14,262 nucleotides of DNA from JBQTHI01 sp052390035 (GCA_052390035.1 JBQTHI010000081.1:1-14262); one strand, 5' to 3'. Numbered from the stretch's first letter, positions 1-5,115 are shown. Numbers and translations are program-made. The notes: generated by a model not told the origin, from the letters alone.

Positions 1-24
1 GACCTAGTCACTGTCGAGACTGAA

Positions 25-948
25 GTGTTCATGTTCGAGCACCCGGGCGGGGGCAGTGCCGACTTCCCCGAGTTCTGGATAAGTCTACCCCGTCTCGAGC
101 TCGAGCGACTGGTCGGGTTTGCGCCCGACTTCGCGGGAGTATCAGTTGCTTCGTGGGTGGGCGACGTCAGGATCGACCTCGACGGCATTCGGGACCTCTT
201 CAACCCCGACCAAGTCGTGCCCGCGGCTGGTCTGGTCTTGGTCGAAGCCGTGGCGCGCTGTGGGATCACCTGTTTCGAGATCACCTTCCGGCGCACTGCC
301 TCCACGGCAGTACAGGTCTATCCACCCGAGATGTCGGTGGCTGAACCGCAGACCGTTTCTGTCGATTGCGCTGCGGAGCCTGCCGAAATCGAGGTACGAC
401 CCGCGGCTGGCCTCGACTCAACCTGGAGCGGAGCGACCACCGGTTGTGAAGCGGTTCTCGCCTTCGGGCGGTGGGCCTTTTATTCGCACTACTTCCATCT
501 CGAAGGCAGTGAAACGCTCCGTTTCACCCAGACACCGGGTCCGTGGGCCGAGCCAGAAATCGGAAACCCGACCTGCTTGGGGGACCTTTCCTCGCCTCCG
601 GCCTGTGACATGGGCCACGAGAGCGAGGCACTTTTCTCCATGACGATCGATTCGGCCGTCGTATCCAACCAAACCGTCACGATCAAAGGAGTTGAGTGGG
701 ATCTTCGTTGGGAAGGCGAATACGACCTCAGAGGTCCGCTCGACCACCGTGCCATCGTGGTTGACTGCGGCGCACCGATCGATGCTGAGAGCCACAAGGG
801 CGTTGGTTGGAAGCGCATCCTGGACGCTTGTCTGTTAGCCGAGTTGGTCGCCGCCAAAGTAGACTTCCCTGGCCTCTTCGCAGTCTACGGGGATGGCGAG
901 GGCACGATCTGGGGACTCGACCACATCGGCGAGATCGAGTTGCCCTGA
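25..948 (+). CDS. Unrecognised cysteine-containing protein, probably partial at its 5' end
   Basis: I do not recognise this protein. The frame from the GTG at 25 encodes 307 residues and ends in TGA, but it is also open without a stop to base 1, so the true start may lie outside the window. No Shine-Dalgarno sequence precedes the GTG. There is no convincing signal peptide or membrane segment. Cysteines recur along the chain, for example in CGITCF, VDCAAEP, NPTCLGD, PACDMG, VDCGAP and DACLLA. The mix of acidic and aromatic residues suggests a soluble, mostly beta protein. That fold is a guess. It lies outside the tRNA-Phe direct repeats, on the side where a tRNA-targeted island would have pushed older cargo. 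Codon use supports a real gene; its function is unknown. Confidence 0.6.
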   Translation: MFMFEHPGGGSADFPEFWISLPRLELERLVGFAPDFAGVSVASWVGDVRIDLDGIRDLFNPDQVVPAAGLVLVEAVARCGITCFEITFRRTASTAVQVYPPEMSVAEPQTVSVDCAAEPAEIEVRPAAGLDSTWSGATTGCEAVLAFGRWAFYSHYFHLEGSETLRFTQTPGPWAEPEIGNPTCLGDLSSPPACDMGHESEALFSMTIDSAVVSNQTVTIKGVEWDLRWEGEYDLRGPLDHRAIVVDCGAPIDAESHKGVGWKRILDACLLAELVAAKVDFPGLFAVYGDGEGTIWGLDHIGEIELP

Positions 949-1019
949 AGACTGAGCAAGCAAACCATCCATGCCTTTTGCTCGTATGGAGCGACACCTG
1001 AAGTTCGCGATCCCCAGCT

Positions 1020-1202
1020 TTGGTCCTCGTTTGTTACGCATCTTCACCTGAGGCGAACTTCACTCGCTGTATGGCCGCAGGTGGATATCGAGTGACCGAC
1101 GTGAACGTGCGCCCCGACGGGCAGATTCATTACTTTGCTCCGGACGTTCCTTTCATGAACGACGCCCCACAGTTCGTTGCTGCCGTCAATAAATGTCGGT
1201 AG
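1020..1202 (+). CDS. Small hypothetical reading frame, perhaps a gene remnant
   Basis: A 60-residue frame begins at TTG 1020 (in-frame stop at 999-1001) or at ATG 1071 and ends in TAG. Neither start has a ribosome binding site. The segment from FTRCMAAGGY through PDGQIHYF to AVNKCR has a protein-like composition, with one cysteine near each end. It resembles the C-terminal part of a small secreted or cysteine-paired domain rather than random frame translation. It could be the tail of a gene whose front was lost. No homologue is recognised, and expression is doubtful. Confidence 0.3.
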   Translation: MVLVCYASSPEANFTRCMAAGGYRVTDVNVRPDGQIHYFAPDVPFMNDAPQFVAAVNKCR

Positions 1203-1324
1203 AGGGCGGCTAGCCAATCCAGTGTCGAGAATCGAGTCCCCCGCGCTTTCTGCGGTTCTCCATGGGGATATTTAGCGCAACCTTCAACATGTCTAAGACG
1301 CCTGGCACCATTGAGGATTTCGCC
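1203..1324. other. Non-coding flank outside the left tRNA-Phe fragment
   Basis: No gene is supported here. If the 1.2-kb element model is right, this is the sequence that originally lay directly downstream of tRNA-Phe before insertion. A small CCGC/GCGG inverted repeat lies near 1240-1255. I see no T-run that would mark the old tRNA terminator. Confidence 0.35.
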
Positions 1325-1372
1325 GGTGGCCAGGGGCAGAATCGAACTGCCGACCTACGGTTTTTCAGACCG
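1325..1372 (-). repeat. Displaced 3' fragment of tRNA-Phe (att-type direct repeat, left copy)
   Basis: It is identical over 48 bp to 2519-2566, and 51 of 52 positions match if extended to 1321 and 2515. The copy covers most of the anticodon arm, the T arm, the 3' acceptor strand and the discriminator base of tRNA-Phe. The last base of CCA has diverged: position 1324 gives CCG instead of CCA. On the element side the sequence departs from tRNA, so no functional D arm exists. A CCTGGCC at 1391-1397 could still pair as a false acceptor strand. Confidence 0.85.
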
Positions 1373-1409
1373 AAGGTTTGAGTGCTCTGACCTGGCCTTT
1401 CGCGCCAGG

Positions 1410-1437
1410 AGTCCGCATGGAGTCCGCGGGAGTCCGC
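1410..1437 (+). repeat. Three AGTCCGC direct repeats, left inner end of the element
   Basis: AGTCCGC occurs at 1410-1416, 1421-1427 and 1431-1437, each preceded by GG, with spacings of 11 and 10 bp. A decayed copy (GGGTCCGAC) follows near 1441. The array starts 38 bp inside the left tRNA fragment. The same heptamer forms a second array at the opposite end of the element. Helically phased short direct repeats beside an attachment core are typical of arm-type binding sites for tyrosine integrases. That role is inferred. Confidence 0.7.
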
Positions 1438-1620
1438 ACCGGGTCCGACCGAGAGCCGTCCTTTAGGAGCAGAAAGCGACGACCCGTCGGGCATTCGACA
1501 CACTTCTGAGCGCGCTGACTGCCTTGGAGGCGACCCGACGGGCTGGGCCTCGCCGTCGGCGTACCGGTCAAAGGCAAGTGGTGCTAGACTGATACTGGCA
1601 AGCTGCGCTAGCCTTGAGCA
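1438..1620. promoter_or_regulatory. Leader region of the hicAB pair with two CCCGWCGGG palindromes
   Basis: No gene is supported in this stretch. Two 13-bp copies of CGACCCGNCGGGC lie at 1480-1492 and 1531-1543. They differ only in the central base (T or A), and each contains an odd palindrome CCCG-W-CGGG. A possible -10 box, TAGACT, is at 1585-1590, with no good -35. HicB antitoxins with a helix-turn-helix commonly repress their own operon, so the palindromes are candidate operators. This is inference from position and symmetry only. Confidence 0.35.
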
Positions 1621-1831
1621 ATGAAGAAGCGTGACCTGGTGAACCAGCTCCGCTCGATCGCCAAGGGGGCACAGGTGGACCTGGAATTGATCCGGGAGGG
1701 CGCCAACCACGAAGTGTGGTTGCTCGGTGGGACGTCTCATCATTCCCCGCCATCGGGAGATCAACCAACGCACAGCAGAAGGAATCGTCAAGAGAGCCGA
1801 GGAGGTGAACCGAAATGGCAGTAAAACGTAA
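1621..1831 (+). pseudogene. hicA: Frameshifted HicA-type mRNA interferase toxin
   Basis: HicA toxins are small double-stranded-RNA-binding-fold ribonucleases that cleave mRNA. The first 37 codons read as a normal HicA, including REGANHEVW with the family's active-site-like histidine. From about 1732 the original frame becomes proline- and arginine-rich nonsense. The frame starting at 1733 instead continues the family: RLIIPRHREINQRTAEG, then VKRAEEVNRNG, ending at TAA 1829-1831. Removing one G near 1729-1731, or adding two bases, restores a toxin of about 70 residues, the usual length. The restored frame would overlap hicB by 17 bp, as expected for a coupled pair. Unrepaired, the product is 67 residues with a wrong C-terminus ending at 1824. 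No clear Shine-Dalgarno precedes the ATG. A sequencing error cannot be excluded. Confidence 0.75.
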
Positions 1832-2216
1832 GACCCTCCAGCGCCATCGCGTTGAAGTGGTCCGGTCGGGGAGGTGGTGGGCGATCACCGTACCCGACGT
1901 AGGTGGGGTGTTCTCACAGTCCCGCCGGCTGGATCAGGTCGATGCCATGGCTCGCGAAGCGATTGCCCTCATGCTCGGCATCGACGAGGCCGACGTCGGG
2001 GAACTCGACATCAATGTCGAGCCGCCCGCCCGAGTGGTCGACCTCCTCGAGGCCCTCAAACGATCGGAGGTTCAAGCCGAAGAGGCCCGCGAGACCCTCG
2101 CTGAGACCCGACGACGGGCAGCCGAGGAACTACGAGCCGAAGGGCTACCCCTGCGTGACGTAGGAGAACTGCTAGGCGTCACCCATCAGCGTGTCAGCCA
2201 GATCCTCGCCAGCTGA
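1815..2216 (+). CDS. hicB: HicB-type antitoxin with C-terminal helix-turn-helix
   Basis: The 133-residue protein has the HicB layout. Residues 11-55 match the partially degraded RNase H-like fold (HRVEVVRSGRWWAITVPDV, then a long helix to ALMLG). Residues 73-110 form a charged, probably coiled-coil linker. Residues 111-133 (LPLRDVGELLGVTHQRVSQI) look like a sigma-4-type helix-turn-helix DNA-binding end. Such antitoxins bind and block HicA and repress the operon. The ATG at 1815 lies inside the end of the hicA frame, preceded by GAGGTG about 7 bases upstream (1802-1807). The gene appears intact although its toxin partner is frameshifted, so it may now act only as an orphan repressor. Confidence 0.75.
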   Translation: MAVKRKTLQRHRVEVVRSGRWWAITVPDVGGVFSQSRRLDQVDAMAREAIALMLGIDEADVGELDINVEPPARVVDLLEALKRSEVQAEEARETLAETRRRAAEELRAEGLPLRDVGELLGVTHQRVSQILAS

Positions 2217-2358
2217 ACCATCTAGGGGAACCACATCATTATCTGGATCACGTAACTGTCGCTCATAAATGGAACATTCGTTTCTTTGTGCGGTGTAGGT
2301 ATCAGATTTGATTCGGGTCAAGCGGGAGTGCGTGATCGAGTGCGACGAGCTTGGCCCG

Positions 2359-2408
2359 AGTCCGCGAGGAGTCCGCGGAGAGTCCGCGGAGAGTCCGCGA
2401 GAGGCCGC
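2359..2408 (+). repeat. Four to five AGTCCGC direct repeats at 11-bp period, right inner end of the element
   Basis: AGTCCGC occurs at 2359-2365, 2370-2376, 2381-2387 and 2392-2398, spaced exactly 11 bp, and a decayed AGGCCGC follows at 2402-2408. The joining bases (GAGG, GGAG, GGAG) are also similar. The array lies about 110 bp inside the intact tRNA copy, has the same orientation as the left array, and is longer. A spacing near one helical turn places all copies on one face of the DNA. These are probably integrase arm sites or an array for an architectural protein (inference). Confidence 0.75.
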
Positions 2409-2464
2409 AAATCGGTTGGAAAAGTCGCGAAAAGCTGCGAAGTGGACTCAATGATCGCAAAGGC

Positions 2465-2484
2465 AAAAAAGCCCAAGTGGGAAC
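2465..2484 (-). terminator. Weak possible terminator downstream of tRNA-Phe
   Basis: Read on the minus strand, a short CCC-ACTT-GGG hairpin is followed by C and six T residues, about 35 bases past the tRNA-Phe 3' end. The stem is only three base pairs, so the T-run is the main support. If real, it came in with the element. Confidence 0.3.
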
Positions 2485-2517
2485 GGGGGTTCTTGAGGGA
2501 TTGCGCAGCTCTGACGC

Positions 2518-2593
2518 TGGTGGCCAGGGGCAGAATCGAACTGCCGACCTACGGTTTTTCAGACCGCCGCTCTTCCAACTGAGCTACCTGGCC
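2518..2593 (-). tRNA. tRNA-Phe (GAA)
   Basis: The minus strand folds as a complete tRNA: acceptor GGCCAGG pairs with CCTGGCC, the D arm is GCTC/GAGC, the anticodon stem is GCGGT/ACCGT around the loop CTGAAAA (anticodon GAA), and the T arm contains GTTCGATTC. Discriminator A and an encoded CCA are present (2518-2520). The 3' half belongs to the 48-bp direct repeat, so in the integration model this gene is a hybrid of host 5' half and element-supplied 3' half and remains functional. It lies 17 bp after tRNA-Asp and is probably co-transcribed with it. Confidence 0.95.
2519..2566 (-). repeat. att-type direct repeat, right copy, within tRNA-Phe
   Basis: This is the 48-bp partner of 1325-1372. It runs from the CCA end of tRNA-Phe to the 5' strand of the anticodon stem. 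The repeat stops abruptly there, which places the presumed crossover in or next to the anticodon loop. Confidence 0.85.
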
Positions 2594-2610
2594 GAATCGT
2601 TTGCGTGTAT

Positions 2611-2688
2611 TGGCGGGGACGACGGGATTTGAACCCGCGATCTCCGGCTTGACAGGCCGGCGTGAACTCCATGCTTCACCACGCCCCC
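2611..2688 (-). tRNA. tRNA-Asp (GTC)
   Basis: The minus strand gives acceptor GGGGGCG with CGTCCCC (one G-U pair), anticodon stem CCGGC/GCCGG around the loop CTGTCAA (anticodon GTC), and T arm GCGGGTTCAAATCCCGT. Discriminator G and an encoded CCA follow (2611-2613). It is the first gene of a two-tRNA unit with tRNA-Phe. Confidence 0.95.
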
Positions 2689-2724
2689 GAACGGACGCGC
2701 CAGAACGGACCCGGCGAGGCGGGA

Positions 2725-2730
2725 AGTATA
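2725..2730 (-). promoter_or_regulatory. -10 box of the tRNA-Asp/tRNA-Phe unit
   Basis: TATACT on the minus strand lies 36 bases before the tRNA-Asp 5' end, which suits a short processed leader. No good -35 is seen; the region about 16 bases upstream reads CCGACC. It falls between the stop of the metallo-beta-lactamase gene and the tRNA, so the tRNAs need not depend on read-through. Confidence 0.5.
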
Positions 2731-2769
2731 GGTGGGGGAGGTAGCAGGTCGGCCGATGCAAGAAGGACC

Positions 2770-3561
2770 TCAGAGCTCGGCGGCGAGTTCGACAAGAAGG
2801 TTCGAGCCTCCGGTCAGCACCGGCTCGCCATGTCCGAAGTAGATCGTTTCAGCCGCCAAACCCGCCATTTTGGCGACGCTGAGATTGGCCGTATCCATGT
2901 CGGGGGTGAACTGCGGGTTGGGCCCGCCCACCCCACCATCTGTTCCGGTGAGGGCATCTCCAGCGATCAAAACGCTGGCGAGTGGGTCGAAGATTGCCAT
3001 GTGACCCGGGGTATGCCCTGGCGTGTGGACCATCGTCAAGCCGAACACTTCATCACCATCGGCTACCGGGGTGACCTGGCGGGGCGACTGGATCGACGGT
3101 ATGTCGCCGGCGCCGGCGAAGACAGCCGAGTCGGGCGACGCCGCCAGAATCTCGGCAAGGCTGCCGACATGGTCGGGATGGTGATGAGTCAGAATCACTT
3201 GCCCGACCGCCTCCCAGCCGAAGCTCACCTCGCCGAGGGCCGCTTCGATCCCCCCGGCGCTCCCGGCAACTCCGGTGTCGACAAGCCCAGCCTCCAAACC
3301 GCGCACGACGAGATAGGCGGACACGAAGTCGAAGTTGATTCGATGAAACGCAGCACGTTCGGTGCCGGATGTCGGCGAGGTTGCCGCGGTCGTTGAGGGA
3401 GAGGCTGAGGAAGGAGTATCGCTTCCGGGTTGAGTGGTCGTTGAGGGGCGGCCGGAGTCCGGGTTGGAAGGGACACACGCCCCCAGCACCGCCAGTGCCA
3501 TCGTGCCTCTACCGAGTCGGGCGAGAAACACTCGCCGGCTGATCCGGACGAACTCGGCCAT
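2770..3561 (-). CDS. Tat-exported lipoprotein with metallo-beta-lactamase fold
   Basis: The product is a secreted metal-dependent hydrolase of unknown substrate. I start it at the ATG at 3561 because AAGGAGG lies six bases upstream; this gives 263 residues. Residues 8-13 (SRRVFL) form a twin-arginine motif, followed by a hydrophobic stretch and a lipobox ending LGAC at Cys29. It should therefore be exported folded and lipid-anchored. A Ser/Thr/Pro-rich linker (31-67) precedes the catalytic domain. Metal ligands are visible: HHHPDH at 126-131, HTPGHTPGH at 179-187, an AGDAL aspartate near 200 and FGHGE near the end. The family includes glyoxalase II, lactonases and beta-lactamases, and nothing here separates them. 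The gene follows the dehydrogenase by 51 bases, probably in one transcript. Confidence 0.85.
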   Translation of the reverse strand: MAEFVRISRRVFLARLGRGTMALAVLGACVPSNPDSGRPSTTTQPGSDTPSSASPSTTAATSPTSGTERAAFHRINFDFVSAYLVVRGLEAGLVDTGVAGSAGGIEAALGEVSFGWEAVGQVILTHHHPDHVGSLAEILAASPDSAVFAGAGDIPSIQSPRQVTPVADGDEVFGLTMVHTPGHTPGHMAIFDPLASVLIAGDALTGTDGGVGGPNPQFTPDMDTANLSVAKMAGLAAETIYFGHGEPVLTGGSNLLVELAAEL

Positions 3562-3567
3562 CATCCA

Positions 3568-3596
3568 CCTCCTTGGTCCTTCAGACACTAAGGAGG
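3568..3596 (-). promoter_or_regulatory. Hairpin able to mask the ribosome binding site of the metallo-beta-lactamase gene
   Basis: On the minus strand CCTCCTT (3590-3596) is exactly complementary to the AAGGAGG Shine-Dalgarno (3568-3574) across a 15-base loop. A second AAGGA at 3577-3581 competes for the same CCTT segment, so two exclusive hairpins are possible. This could tune translation of the downstream gene. It could also be chance in purine/pyrimidine-rich sequence. Confidence 0.4.
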
Positions 3597-3612
3597 GCGG
3601 ACGGACATGGGT

Positions 3613-4632
3613 TCAGGAAACCCGCACTCCGACCTTGCCGAGCTGTTCACCCGCTTCGATCCGGTGCATCGCCGCCGGTAGGTCCTCGAATGGATAGATG
3701 CGATCTACGGGGATCGACACCCGGCCGCCTGCCACCAGCTCGAGGGCGGCGACGAACTCCGAGCGATTGGCCATGGTCGATCCGATAATCTCGAACTGTT
3801 TGTACCAGAGCACTGGGAGGGCCAGTTCCACTCGGTTGCCGGCGGTGGCTCCGCACAGGACGAGCCGTCCACCGGGCTCGAGGGACCTCATCGACTGATC
3901 CCAAGTGGCCTGCCCGACGTTCTCCACCACGACGTGCGCCCCGTGCCCGGCGGCGGCCCGCAACTCTTTGGAGAATTGCCCGCCGGAGTCGAACCCGGCC
4001 TCGGCGCCGTGGTCGATCGCCCAGGCGATCTTCTCGGGAGAACGGCTGGTGACGAACACCCGAGCGCCTTGCGTCACGGCGATCAGCATCGCCGCCGACG
4101 AAACACCTCCACCTACCCCGACCACCAGCACCGTCTCGGCGGTGGCAAGCCGGGCTCGACGCAACATCCGGTAGGCGGTGGAGGTGACGAGGCCGAAAGT
4201 GCCGGCTACCTCCCAGGAGAGAGCGGGCGGTCGAACATGGAGGTTTATCGCCGGGACAACAACGTGTTCGGCCAACGTTCCCGGCAGGCGCTCGCCGAGA
4301 ATCGTGTACGACCGGCAGAACACCATCTGATCGTTCAGGCAGAAGTCGCATTCAGCGCAGGAAACCGATGGATTGACGATGACCTCGTCGCCGGTTCTCC
4401 ACGAGGTGACGTCTTCACCCACAGTGAGGACCGTTCCCGCCCCGTCAGCCCCGAGGATGTGGGGAAGGCGGTGGGGGGCGGGAAGCCCGTGGGTCACCCA
4501 GACGTCGAGATGATTGAGACCGACGATTTTCAACCCGACGCTCACATGTCCAGGCCCGGCCACCGGGTCCTCAACCTCCGCCAGTCGCAACGCACCGATA
4601 CCGGTGATGTCGTCGAGGAGCCAGGCGCGCAT
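3613..4632 (-). CDS. Zinc-binding medium-chain dehydrogenase/reductase
   Basis: The 339-residue protein has the two-domain MDR layout. The N-terminal GroES-like half carries the structural zinc cluster at Cys92, Cys95, Cys98 and Cys106. The Rossmann half has GVGGGV at 172-177, followed by a strand ending in TSRS, which suggests NADP(H) rather than NAD. The usual catalytic-zinc residues are absent: the family's Cys-Gly-Ser/Thr-Asp is replaced by NHLD (40-43), and GHE by GAD (61-63). It may therefore act as a quinone- or enoyl-type reductase without a catalytic zinc. That is inference. The ATG at 4632 gives the standard N-terminus; the open frame upstream to 4950 runs antisense to the thioesterase. 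No Shine-Dalgarno is present, and a TACTCT box nine bases upstream suggests a leaderless mRNA. Confidence 0.88.
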   Translation of the reverse strand: MRAWLLDDITGIGALRLAEVEDPVAGPGHVSVGLKIVGLNHLDVWVTHGLPAPHRLPHILGADGAGTVLTVGEDVTSWRTGDEVIVNPSVSCAECDFCLNDQMVFCRSYTILGERLPGTLAEHVVVPAINLHVRPPALSWEVAGTFGLVTSTAYRMLRRARLATAETVLVVGVGGGVSSAAMLIAVTQGARVFVTSRSPEKIAWAIDHGAEAGFDSGGQFSKELRAAAGHGAHVVVENVGQATWDQSMRSLEPGGRLVLCGATAGNRVELALPVLWYKQFEIIGSTMANRSEFVAALELVAGGRVSIPVDRIYPFEDLPAAMHRIEAGEQLGKVGVRVS

Positions 4633-4668
4633 CGGCGGCTCAGAGTAGGCGGTTACATTCCCCAACCT
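4633..4668. promoter_or_regulatory. 36-bp divergent promoter region with two leaderless-type -10 boxes
   Basis: For the rightward gene, TACATT at 4654-4659 ends nine bases before its ATG at 4669. For the leftward gene, TACTCT (minus strand, 4647-4642) ends nine bases before its ATG at 4632. Neither gene has a Shine-Dalgarno. Transcription starting about seven bases after each box would begin within three bases of each start codon. The -35 regions are poor and would overlap the opposite gene's start. Confidence 0.45.
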
Positions 4669-5073
4669 ATGCCGCACACCTTCGAGATACGGGTCCGGTT
4701 CTACGAACTCGATCCGTACGACCACGTCAACCACACCGCCTATCTCGGATACTTCGAAGCGGCCCGGGTCGAAGCCCTGGCCGCCGCCGGGTTTGGTCTC
4801 GACGTGATGAAGAAGGCCGGATATCAGATCGTGCTGGTCGAGTTGACCGCCCGTTTTCACAAGCCGGCCGGCCTCCACCAGACCCTGCGGGTAACCACCT
4901 CGGTGGTTGACATCGGGCGGGCGACGTCGCGGTGGTATCAGGAGATCCATCGCGATGCGGACTTGATCGCCACCCTCGAAGTGAGAGCTGCCTTCACCGA
5001 CCTGGCCGGTCGTCCAATACGACCCCCCGCCGGGTTTACCGAGGCCTTCGCGCCGGCGAGCCGTACGTCGTAG
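4669..5073 (+). CDS. Hotdog-fold acyl-CoA thioesterase (4HBT/YbgC-FadM type)
   Basis: The product should hydrolyse a coenzyme A thioester to free acid and CoA in the cytoplasm. At 134 residues it has the single-hotdog length. The N-terminus FEIRVRFYELDPYDHVNHTAYLGYFEAAR (written here only to identify it by its ends, FEIRV to FEAAR, residues 5-32) carries the family pattern of Asp15, Asp18-His19 and Asn21, followed by the long central helix. The later strands (LRVTTSVVDI, SRWYQEI, ATLEVRAAFTD) match the family. Substrate range cannot be read from the sequence. It is divergent from the dehydrogenase and ends just before a strong hairpin. The ATG at 4669 lacks a ribosome binding site, so leaderless translation is likely. 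Confidence 0.88.
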   Translation: MPHTFEIRVRFYELDPYDHVNHTAYLGYFEAARVEALAAAGFGLDVMKKAGYQIVLVELTARFHKPAGLHQTLRVTTSVVDIGRATSRWYQEIHRDADLIATLEVRAAFTDLAGRPIRPPAGFTEAFAPASRTS

Positions 5074-5085
5074 GTGGGGTCTGAC

Positions 5086-5114
5086 AACACCCCAAACCTA
5101 AGGTTTGGGGTGTT
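5086..5114. terminator. Bidirectional hairpin terminator between convergent genes
   Basis: AACACCCCAAACC and GGTTTGGGGTGTT form a perfect 13-bp stem around a three-base loop (TAA). It lies between the thioesterase stop (5071-5073) and the ABC ATPase stop codon (5116-5118). The flanks are only modestly T-rich (TTCTT on the plus side), so it may act in both directions as a barrier rather than as a classic U-tract terminator. Confidence 0.8.
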
Positions 5115-5115
5115 C

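Larger units (their letters stand above)
2217..2517. other. Non-coding right end of the element
   Basis: No gene is supported in these 301 bases. The first 110 bases after hicB are visibly richer in A and T than their surroundings. They are followed by the AGTCCGC array and then by a short A/G-rich stretch leading to the tRNA-Phe 3' end. Frames that read through here continue into the tRNA genes and are not credible. Confidence 0.4.
1325..2566. mobile_element. Putative 1.2-kb integrative element at tRNA-Phe carrying a hicAB pair
   Basis: An exact 48-bp copy of the 3' half of the tRNA-Phe gene lies at 1325-1372, in the same orientation as the intact gene at 2519-2566. The repeat unit is 1194 bp. 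This is the classic footprint of tyrosine-recombinase integration into a tRNA gene: the incoming element rebuilds the tRNA 3' end and displaces the old one. Identity starts four bases before the anticodon loop, where such recombinases commonly cross over. The interior holds only a broken hicA, an intact hicB and two clusters of short direct repeats near the two ends. No integrase, excisionase or replication gene is visible. The element is therefore a deletion remnant or one moved by an enzyme supplied elsewhere. A simple duplication of the tRNA end is less likely because of the paired repeat arrays. Confidence 0.65.

Noticed and set aside
1218..1250. Possible second tRNA 3' end (a CTCGATTC resembling a T loop on the minus strand)
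   Set aside because: The flanking bases do not form a T stem and no acceptor or anticodon arm follows.
1726..1738. Programmed ribosomal frameshift in hicA
   Set aside because: No slippery heptamer, internal Shine-Dalgarno or downstream pseudoknot is evident; a simple indel or sequencing error explains it better.
1210..1791. 193-codon minus-strand frame across the left tRNA fragment and hicA leader
   Set aside because: It reads antisense through the tRNA fragment, the repeat array and the start of hicA, has no start signal, and its composition is not protein-like.
2359..2408. Possible CRISPR array
   Set aside because: The repeats are only seven bases with four-base separators, so there is no room for spacers, and no cas gene is nearby.
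2286..2632. Two plus-strand frames over the right end of the element
   Set aside because: They run through the AGTCCGC array and then antisense through tRNA-Phe; no ribosome binding site or family resemblance.
4633..4950. N-terminal extension of the dehydrogenase
   Set aside because: The extension lies entirely antisense to the thioesterase gene and does not match the dehydrogenase family; ATG 4632 gives the standard start.
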